Of a DNA stretch of 64,000 nt, positions 58,153-64,000 are shown piece by piece. The translations under genes were made by a program, and so were the position numbers. The stretch covers positions 178,690 through 242,689 of the forward strand of contig NZ_LR027575.1 of the NCBI RefSeq assembly GCF_900605015.1. Direction: 5' to 3'. Source of the stretch: Olsenella sp. Marseille-P4559. GTDB lineage: Bacteria > Actinomycetota > Coriobacteriia > Coriobacteriales > Atopobiaceae. Under the pieces are notes generated by a model. The model worked only from the letters and a program-made list of their open reading frames with translations, searched no databases and had not been told where the DNA came from. Positions within the stretch are counted from its first letter, which is position 1; each line of letters opens with the position of its first letter.

Positions 58153-58284
58153 GATAATCTCCCCTCCGGAACTGCCATTTTGCTAGCTAGGAAAACGTCT
58201 GCACGCACTCGTGTTGCAAGATGTCGCCGTCGCCTAGCATGAAGAGACTCTACCACGCCCAACGTCGCAACACCTCGAGCGTCG

Positions 58285-58743
58285 TCAAAAGCCAAGCTCC
58301 CCAGAGTCGAGCATCACGGTGAAGGGGCCGTCGTTTACAAGGCTCACGCGCATGTGGGCGCCAAAGACGCCATGCCCCACTCGACCCGGTCCCAGGTCCC
58401 TCTCGGCAAGCTCGCAAAAGAGCCCGTAGAGGCAGTTGGCACGGTCTGCCGGGGCGGCTCCCGCAAAGGAGGGCCTGTTGCCGTTGCGCGCGTCGGCGTA
58501 GAGCGTGAACTGGCTCACCACGAGGAGCGACCCCCCCACGTCGACGAGCGAGAGGTTCGTGCGCCCCTCCGCGTCGGCACAGATGCGGAGCTTGCGCACC
58601 TTCTCCCACATGCGGCGGGTGACGTTCTCGTCATCTGTGGGGCCAACGCCGAGAAGCACGAGGTAGCCAGCATAGCAAGACCCCACCTCGACGCCGTCCA
58701 CCTCTACGGCAGCGTGTTCTACTCTCTGGATAAGCGCGCGCAC
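58285..58743 (-). CDS. dtd: D-aminoacyl-tRNA deacylase
   Basis: 152 residues. RALIQRVEHAAVEVDG is the usual start; VSQFTLYADARNGNRPSFAGAAP is the SQFTL motif with the catalytic region, and VSLVNDGPFTVML carries the GP cis-Pro motif (canonical reads GPVT). It removes D-amino acids mischarged on tRNA. GTG at 58743 starts one base after the stop of the carboxypeptidase gene, so translation is coupled. Confidence 0.9.
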   Translation of the reverse strand: MRALIQRVEHAAVEVDGVEVGSCYAGYLVLLGVGPTDDENVTRRMWEKVRKLRICADAEGRTNLSLVDVGGSLLVVSQFTLYADARNGNRPSFAGAAPADRANCLYGLFCELAERDLGPGRVGHGVFGAHMRVSLVNDGPFTVMLDSGELGF

Positions 58744-58744
58744 G

Positions 58745-60295
58745 CTAGCGGTCCAGCTCGTAGACTGCCGAGAACTTCTCGACGAGGTAGTCCGTGTAAT
58801 AGCGCGGCTCAAAGTCCTCGCCGCACGCCATGCGCATGAGCTGCGCGGAGTCCTTGGCGCGCCCCCAGTGCCAGATGTTGGAGCGCAGCCACTCGCGGAT
58901 CGGTGCAAGGTCGCCCGAGGCGCAGCAGCCATCGAAGTCCACGCCCTGGCGAACCATGGCAGCCTTGAACTGGGCGCCAAAGGCGCTGCCCAGCGCATAG
59001 GTGGGGAAGTAGGCAAAGTCGCCGTCGGACCAGTGCGTGTCCTGCAGGGCACCCTCGGTATCTGTGGGCACCTCAAGGCCAAGGTAGGTGCGGCAACGAT
59101 CTGCCCAGAGTCCGGGCACGTCTGCCGCCTTGGCCTCGCCCGAGAAGAGCAGCTGCTCAATCTCGTAGCGCAAAAGGATGTGTAGGGGGTACGTGAGCTC
59201 GTCAGCATCGCAGCGGATAAGTCCCGGCTCGGCGCAGTTCTCGGCCATGTAGAGCTGGTGGGCCGTCATGCGGCCAAGCTGACCGGGGAAATGCTTGGCG
59301 AGAAGGCGCGTGAGCTGTTCGGAGAAGGCCTCGCTTCTTCCCACGTAGTTCTCGAAGAAGCGCGACTGGGACTCGTGCATGCCGGAGCTGGTTCCGCCCT
59401 TGAGCGAGGTGAAGCGGTAGGCGGGATCAACGTTTTGCTCGTACATGGCGTGTCCGCCCTCATGGAGCATGCTGAAGACGTTCGAGAGCACGTTATCGGG
59501 GTAGACGTGCGTCGCGATCGCGACAAAGCCAATGGAGGGGCCGCCGGTGTAGGGGTGCTCGGTCGAGCCAAGCCACAGGGCATCTGCATCCACGCCCTCG
59601 ATGCGCATGAGGTTGCGGGCCAGGTCCCACTGACGGCGCTCGTCAAAGGTGCCCTCCACCACGCGGTGGCTGGGCTTTCTCGGCGACGCCATGCACTCTG
59701 CCAGAAGCGGCACCACGCACTCCTTGACCCTCTCGAAGAAGGGGCCGTAGAAGGCGCGGCTCGTGCCATACTCGTAGTGGTCAAGCCACACGTCGTAGGG
59801 GTCGGCATCGGGGTTCATGGCGTGGGCCATGCTCACGCGGGCGGCCACAAGGCGGTTAAGATATGGCTCGAAGCTGGCCCAATCGTTCGCGGCCTTGGCG
59901 CGACGCCAGACGTCATTCGCCTGGACGGCAAGGCGCGAAAACGCCGCCTGCTCCTCGGGCGGCACATTCACCAGCGAGGCGCGGTCGCGCTTCAAGATTT
60001 TGACCTGCGCCGCACGGGTCTCGCCAATGATTCCCGCATTGGACTCAAGGCGGTCGAGCAGGGCACCCACCTCCGGCGCGCAGAGAAGGCGCGTGGCCTC
60101 CTCGTCGAGCACGGCAAACGCCTCTGCGCGCTCCTCCGTAGCCTTGGGCGGGTCGATCGAGGGGCCAAACGTGGCAATCTCATCGAGCGCGTAGCGCAGC
60201 GCAAAGCGGCGAAGCTCGAGCGCGTCGAGGTCTGCCATGTCCTTCTTGGGATTGGGAAGCGCTGCGTTGGGCGTGGTAGGTGTCTTGGTGTCCAT
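58745..60295 (-). CDS. Carboxypeptidase M32 (Taq-type)
   Basis: 516 residues, the normal M32 length. The zinc motif is HEGGH in SMLHEGGHAMYEQ (about residue 280), with the third ligand in MHESQSRFFEN and the family's DPYDVWLDHYEYG segment. It is a cytoplasmic metallocarboxypeptidase of broad specificity. ATG at 60295 follows GGAGACATC. Operon with dtd downstream. Confidence 0.9.
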   Translation of the reverse strand: MDTKTPTTPNAALPNPKKDMADLDALELRRFALRYALDEIATFGPSIDPPKATEERAEAFAVLDEEATRLLCAPEVGALLDRLESNAGIIGETRAAQVKILKRDRASLVNVPPEEQAAFSRLAVQANDVWRRAKAANDWASFEPYLNRLVAARVSMAHAMNPDADPYDVWLDHYEYGTSRAFYGPFFERVKECVVPLLAECMASPRKPSHRVVEGTFDERRQWDLARNLMRIEGVDADALWLGSTEHPYTGGPSIGFVAIATHVYPDNVLSNVFSMLHEGGHAMYEQNVDPAYRFTSLKGGTSSGMHESQSRFFENYVGRSEAFSEQLTRLLAKHFPGQLGRMTAHQLYMAENCAEPGLIRCDADELTYPLHILLRYEIEQLLFSGEAKAADVPGLWADRCRTYLGLEVPTDTEGALQDTHWSDGDFAYFPTYALGSAFGAQFKAAMVRQGVDFDGCCASGDLAPIREWLRSNIWHWGRAKDSAQLMRMACGEDFEPRYYTDYLVEKFSAVYELDR

Positions 60296-60532
60296 GATGT
60301 CTCCAATATGGTCTCGAGGGGCAATTGAGTGATGGTCGAGCCATGCCAACGAGTGTAGTCGATGGGGTGGCGCACGCCTTGCCCGAACGCAGCCTACACC
60401 GACATGCCAAACGCGTAACCATACCGACGTTCTGCGTCATGGGGCGTGCACAGATGGGCTTGTCGTGGGATGATGGATGCAGCATGCCCGGCCGCTATCC
60501 AGCGGTGAGAAAAGCCAACGAAAGGGGAAGCC

Positions 60533-61489
60533 ATGCAAGCCGTCCTCGGCATCGATATCGGGGGTACCAGCATCAAGGCGGGATTGTTCTCGCCCGAGGG
60601 CGAGCTCCTCGAGGAACGCAAGATTCCTACGCCCGCACTTGTGACGTCAGAAGCGTTTGCCGTTGTGACGGACGGCATCACGCGCCTCCTCGCCGCCCAT
60701 GACAATACGCCGGAAGACGTCATTGCCTGCGGACTCGACATCCCTGGCCCCGTTGCGGACGACGGTACCGTGGGCTTTCTCCCCAACATCGAGCTCGACC
60801 CGGATGGCCTTGTCGCCGCGATGAGCGCTGCCTTCCCCAATGCCTCGATTGCCTTCGTAAACGACGCCAACGCCGCCGCGCTGGGCGAGCTCTGGGCAGG
60901 GGTTGCCCATGGCGTCTCGAGCTTTGTGCTCATCGCCCTGGGCACGGGCGTGGGCGCCGGCGTGGTGGTAAACGGACGCCTGGTCGCAGGTGCCTTTGGC
61001 GCCGGCGGCGAGGTGGGTCACATCACGGTGAACCCCCACGAGACGGAGACCTGTGGGTGCGGGCGCCACGGCTGCCTCGAGCAGTACGCCTCCGCAAAGG
61101 GCATCGTTCGCCTCTACCTCAATGAGTGCGAGAGGCGCGGCGTCACGCCGGTGCACGTGGAGCACGCCACCGACACGCTCTCGGTGTTCCGTGCCCTCGC
61201 GAAGGGCGACGAGTGCGCAAAGATTGCCGTGGACCAGATGTGCGAGTACCTTGCCCTTGCCATGTCGCAGATCTCCTGCATCGTTGATCCCGCCATGTAT
61301 CTCATCGGTGGTGGAGTGGCTGGCTCGTTTGCGACGTTTGCGCCCGAGCTCCGCCAGCGCTTCCAGGCGCACTCCCTCTCCACGTGCAAGGACGTTGCCA
61401 TTGAGGCGGCGTCCCTTGGCAACCAGGCAGCCATGTACGGCTGTGCCTACGAGGCGCTGCGTATGCGCAGGGAGTCAGTGGGGGAGTAG
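60533..61489 (+). CDS. ROK-family sugar kinase (glucokinase-like)
   Basis: 318 residues. LGIDIGGTSIKAGLFSPEG is the phosphate-1 motif, DIPGPVADDG and FVNDANAAALGELWAG precede the ROK signature GTGVGAGVVVNGRLVAGAFGAGGEVGHI, and the zinc site is CGCGRHGCLEQYAS. It phosphorylates a hexose, most likely glucose or fructose/mannose released from transported sugars. It lies 3 bases before the PTS genes, so all three are one operon. Confidence 0.88.
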   Translation: MQAVLGIDIGGTSIKAGLFSPEGELLEERKIPTPALVTSEAFAVVTDGITRLLAAHDNTPEDVIACGLDIPGPVADDGTVGFLPNIELDPDGLVAAMSAAFPNASIAFVNDANAAALGELWAGVAHGVSSFVLIALGTGVGAGVVVNGRLVAGAFGAGGEVGHITVNPHETETCGCGRHGCLEQYASAKGIVRLYLNECERRGVTPVHVEHATDTLSVFRALAKGDECAKIAVDQMCEYLALAMSQISCIVDPAMYLIGGGVAGSFATFAPELRQRFQAHSLSTCKDVAIEAASLGNQAAMYGCAYEALRMRRESVGE

Positions 61490-61492
61490 CGC

Positions 61493-63013
61493 ATGGGTGA
61501 GCCTGCTTTCGACATAGTCGCAGTTACGGGTTGCCCCACGGGCATAGCCCACACGTTCATGGCTGCCGCCGCGCTTGAGAAGGCGGCCCAGGATCGTGGC
61601 CTTACCATCAAGGTCGAGACGCACGGCCAGGTGGGCGTCGAGGGCAGGCTCACGCCAGATGAGATTGCACGTGCGAGGGGCGCGATCGTTGCCTCGGACC
61701 GTGACGTGAATGCCGGGCGTTTCTCAGGACGACCCACCGTGATCGTTCCTGTGACCGATGCCATCATGGACCCCAATGCCCTTATCGACCGGGCGTTCTC
61801 CATTGCCGAGGACTACATTGCCAACCTCGACTCGAAAGGCGACGCGGCAGCGAAGGCTGCGGCACACGCGGCTGCCGCAGCCGGGGGCAGAGCAGAGCAC
61901 GACGATGACACGGGCCCCCTCCATGCCTTCTACCGCCACATCATGGGCGGCATCAACCACACGCTGCCCTTCCTCGTGGTTGGCGGCATTCTCACCGCAG
62001 CGGCGCAGCTCATGGGCACCCCTGCGGGCTTTGTGCCCGATGCGCTCTACGCCATAGGGCGGCTGATGGTGCTTCTCGCCATGCCGGTTCTCTCGGCCCA
62101 CATTGCCGAGTCCATCGCCGGCAGGCCGGCCATTGTCTCGGGCTATGCCGTGGGGCTTATCGCCGAGGCGGGCCTTGCCGAAAACGCCTCTACCTGGGGT
62201 GTCATCACGGGCCTGGCGTTCTCGGGAGGCCCTGGCTTCATTGGGGCCGTTGTGGGAGGGTTTCTCGCCGGCTACATCACAAAGGCCCTCATGCGGGGGC
62301 TCATTCGCCTGCCCAAGCTCATAGACGGCCTCAAGGTGGGCGTGCTCTATCCACTGGTTCCCACCGTGGTCGCGGGCCTTGTCATGTGCGCCATTGCTGC
62401 TCCCACGGCTGGCATGAGCCGCGTCTTTACGGAGATCCTCGGCTCCTGCGTCCTGGCGGCTCCCGTCGTCGCAGGAGTTTTGCTGGGGTGCCTCTGCGCT
62501 TGGGACTTTGGCGGGCCCGTGAACAAGGTTGCCTTTGTCACGGGCGTGCTCACGCTCATGACGGGGCTGCTCGAGGGAGGGGGAAGCCTTGCCTATGCTG
62601 CGGGCACCGCAATCACGGCGGCCGTGTCTGCTGCGTGCATGACGCCTCCCATCGTGACGAGCATTGCGTGTGCCCTTGTGCCCTCGGCCTTCTCGACAGA
62701 CGAGCGCAGGGAGTCCCGCAAGAACCTCGTGCTTGGGATCATCCACGTGACGGAGGGCACGATTCCCTTTGTGAAGGATGGTCCCGCCGCGGCGCGGCCC
62801 ATCATGATGGCGTCATCGTCGCTTGCGGCCGTCCTGAGCTTCGTGTGGGGCGTGCGTTCCCCCTCGCCCGTAGGCGGCTTGCTCATCTGCCCGGTGGTGA
62901 CGGGTTGGCAATGGTGGCTGCTTGCAGTTCTTCTTGGGAGCATTGCGGGCGGCGTGCTCTTTGCGCTTGCCAAACGGTATGATGAACATAGAGCTTCCGA
63001 GAGCGTCTCGTAA
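61493..63013 (+). CDS. PTS fructose-type EIIBC component
   Basis: 506 residues. The EIIB domain carries the phosphorylated Cys in VTGCPTGIAHTFMAA (about residue 14). A linker rich in Ala (~115 to 130) leads to EIIC with about nine membrane segments, containing GGINHTLPFLVVGGI, GGPGFIGAVVGGFLAGY, CAWDFGGPVNKVAF and HVTEGTIPF, as in FruA-type permeases. The EIIA is encoded separately, 9 bases downstream. Fructose or a related hexose is the likely substrate. Confidence 0.88.
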   Translation: MGEPAFDIVAVTGCPTGIAHTFMAAAALEKAAQDRGLTIKVETHGQVGVEGRLTPDEIARARGAIVASDRDVNAGRFSGRPTVIVPVTDAIMDPNALIDRAFSIAEDYIANLDSKGDAAAKAAAHAAAAAGGRAEHDDDTGPLHAFYRHIMGGINHTLPFLVVGGILTAAAQLMGTPAGFVPDALYAIGRLMVLLAMPVLSAHIAESIAGRPAIVSGYAVGLIAEAGLAENASTWGVITGLAFSGGPGFIGAVVGGFLAGYITKALMRGLIRLPKLIDGLKVGVLYPLVPTVVAGLVMCAIAAPTAGMSRVFTEILGSCVLAAPVVAGVLLGCLCAWDFGGPVNKVAFVTGVLTLMTGLLEGGGSLAYAAGTAITAAVSAACMTPPIVTSIACALVPSAFSTDERRESRKNLVLGIIHVTEGTIPFVKDGPAAARPIMMASSSLAAVLSFVWGVRSPSPVGGLLICPVVTGWQWWLLAVLLGSIAGGVLFALAKRYDEHRASESVS

Positions 63014-63022
63014 GGAGTTGAC

Positions 63023-63478
63023 ATGAGCGAATTTGTTTCTGCATCGCACGTCTATCTCGACAACCCCGCCACCAACGTGGACGAGGTCTTGCACTTCCTG
63101 GCCGACAAGTTTGTCGCCAACGGTGTCGCTGCCTCTGCCGATGACATCTACAAGGCCTTCAAGAACCGTGAGGAGGAGGGCACCACCGGCATGATGGGCG
63201 GCTTTGCCATTCCTCACGCCAAGTGCCCAGGCAGCAAGGAGGCCTCGGTCGTCGTCGTGAAGTTCGCTGGTGACGTGGACTGGAACACCATGGACGGCAA
63301 CCCCGTCCACTGCGCCATCGCACTGCTCATCCCCGAGGGCGACTCTCCGGCCCCGCAGCTCCGCGTGCTCTCGAAGGCCGCCGTCCTGCTTATGGACGCC
63401 GACTTCCGACAGAAGGTCCTGGACTCCACGAGCGCAGACGAGATTGCCTCGATCATCAATGACGGCCTTGGCCAGTAA
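63023..63478 (+). CDS. PTS fructose-type EIIA component
   Basis: 151 residues of the mannitol/fructose EIIA fold. The phosphorylated histidine is in GGFAIPHAKCPGSKEASVVVVKF (about residue 66). It accepts phosphate from HPr and passes it to EIIB of the preceding gene. ATG at 63023 follows AAGGAGTTGAC. A terminator follows at 63520-63554. Confidence 0.9.
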   Translation: MSEFVSASHVYLDNPATNVDEVLHFLADKFVANGVAASADDIYKAFKNREEEGTTGMMGGFAIPHAKCPGSKEASVVVVKFAGDVDWNTMDGNPVHCAIALLIPEGDSPAPQLRVLSKAAVLLMDADFRQKVLDSTSADEIASIINDGLGQ

Positions 63479-63519
63479 GGCTCTGTGACTGGCCTCAGCT
63501 GTCCTTGCTTGAGCGTTTA

Positions 63520-63554
63520 CCCTCTGGTACCCGGTGGATGCCGGAGGGCTTTTT
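63520..63554 (+). terminator. Rho-independent terminator of the fructose-type PTS operon
   Basis: Stem CCCTCTGG/CCGGAGGG (one mismatch) with a 13-base loop, then CTTTTT. Located 40 bases after the EIIA stop. Confidence 0.85.
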
Positions 63555-63839
63555 GCTGGCGAGACGCATGCGTCCCTCCGTCTCGTCCCTCCGTCTCGTG
63601 TGGACTCACCGTTTAGGCCCAGTTAACCGTTCGGAATTCCCGGTTGCATTGGAAGCGACATGACGGTCGTCTCGCGCTCGCGGAGTGCCTCTGCGGCCTC
63701 CATGCACGCCCCTCCTTGCCTCAAGGACCAATTCTGGTAGCAGAAGCACCGATTATGAAGGACCTCTCCCCGCATCGAACCCTGAGGATACCTTGAAGGC
63801 GTGGACAATAGCAGGGAGAGTAGCGGGGAAGGGGTATGT
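63555..63839. other. Intergenic region after the PTS operon
   Basis: About 285 bases without a supported gene. The direct repeat GTCTCGTCCCTCC (two copies near 63577-63600) is visible, and an AT-richer stretch near 63730 may hold the promoter of the next gene. Confidence 0.35.
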
Positions 63840-64000
63840 ATGGGTCTGTTTGGCAAGAAGGACAGGCAAGCCGATGGGAGGAAGAAGCCCAAAGAGCGCA
63901 AGCCGCACCTGGTGCGTAAGAGCATCGGGCTTGTGCTGGCCGCGGGCTTTCTGGCAGTCGTGCTCGTACTGGGGTCGATATTGGGCGGAAGCATGGGTTC
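63840..64000 (+). CDS. N-terminus of an inner-membrane protein (3' end outside window)
   Basis: ATG 63840 follows GGGGAAGGGGTATGT and reads MGLFGKKDRQADGRKKPKERKPHLVRKS followed by IGLVLAAGFLAVVLVLGSIL, a positively charged cytoplasmic start plus one membrane helix. Frame stays open to the edge. Could be a sensor, a chemoreceptor-like protein or another single-anchor protein; too little is visible to say more. Confidence 0.65.
   Translation, partial: MGLFGKKDRQADGRKKPKERKPHLVRKSIGLVLAAGFLAVVLVLGSILGGSMG

Overview
The window is a GC-rich (roughly 60% or more) chromosomal segment of an anaerobic, sugar-fermenting actinobacterium. I place it in the Coriobacteriia, most like Olsenella/Atopobium (Atopobiaceae). 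The reasons are GC-rich third codon positions, several PTS systems, 2-hydroxyacyl-CoA dehydratase-type iron-sulfur proteins, an archaeal-type peptidyl-tRNA hydrolase and the absence of respiratory genes. This placement is inference from gene content. I saw no intact rRNA, tRNA, CRISPR array, insertion sequence or prophage.

Layout. 1-8.5 kb: the end of an aminotransferase, a nitroreductase, an operon of an M16 protease with two 2-hydroxyacyl-CoA dehydratase-type proteins (one fused to its activator), and a drug/metabolite-type exporter. 8.6-13.4 kb: a trehalose unit (hydrolase, PTS EIIBCA, divergent GntR-type regulator, two palindromic operators). 13.5-21.1 kb: a secreted coiled-coil protein, a universal stress protein, a DUF3516-type helicase, an old-yellow-enzyme oxidoreductase, an AcpS-like protein lacking its metal ligands, a small Xre regulator and a HAD phosphatase. 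21.4-26.7 kb: ferritin, a broken tetR/DUF5692 locus, pyrE, msrC, a His/Cys-rich MarR regulator with three operator-like palindromes, and asnS. 26.8-31.5 kb: a sucrose unit (scrB, scrA, scrR, three operators). 31.6-35 kb: aldolase, metallophosphoesterase and sugar transporter operon. 35-41 kb: cysE-cysK, pth2 with a manganese-type CDF exporter, a solitary prepilin peptidase and a Cof-type HAD phosphatase. 41.2-45.4 kb: metF, a stand-alone methionine synthase activation protein and metH. 45.4-51.4 kb: a leftward run for lipid and head-group metabolism (monoacylglycerol-lipase-like hydrolase, glycerol kinase, EutH-like transporter, choline/ethanolamine kinase, PlsY). 51.4-60.3 kb: HAD phosphatase, small Cys protein, TetR regulator plus Kef-type antiporter, manA, a probably truncated class M sirtuin, mscL with a zinc-ribbon tail, dtd and an M32 carboxypeptidase. 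60.5-64 kb: ROK sugar kinase and fructose-type PTS EIIBC and EIIA, then the start of a membrane protein.

Most unusual observation. Two intergenic regions, 48104-48355 and 57077-57328, share one strict architecture without being sequence copies. Each is 252 bp: a 26-bp unit, 14 bp, a second 26-bp unit, 120 bp of mostly AT-rich DNA, and then two more units in inverted orientation, again 14 bp apart. Eight units share a consensus, but each module has its own version at the same inner positions, including a C-G to G-C swap at positions 15 and 24. In the second module the core is itself largely palindromic about the same dyad. I know no named element with this form. Their role (protein-binding platform, non-autonomous mobile element, or bidirectional regulatory region) is open.

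How the genes work together: trehalose, sucrose and fructose-type PTS transporters plus ROK kinase, ManA and the aldolase operon feed glycolysis. The lipase, GlpK and PlsY link glycerolipid salvage to phospholipid synthesis, and EutH plus choline kinase probably supply a phosphorylated amino-alcohol for surface or lipid decoration. MetF, the activation protein and MetH form a complete B12-dependent methionine branch.
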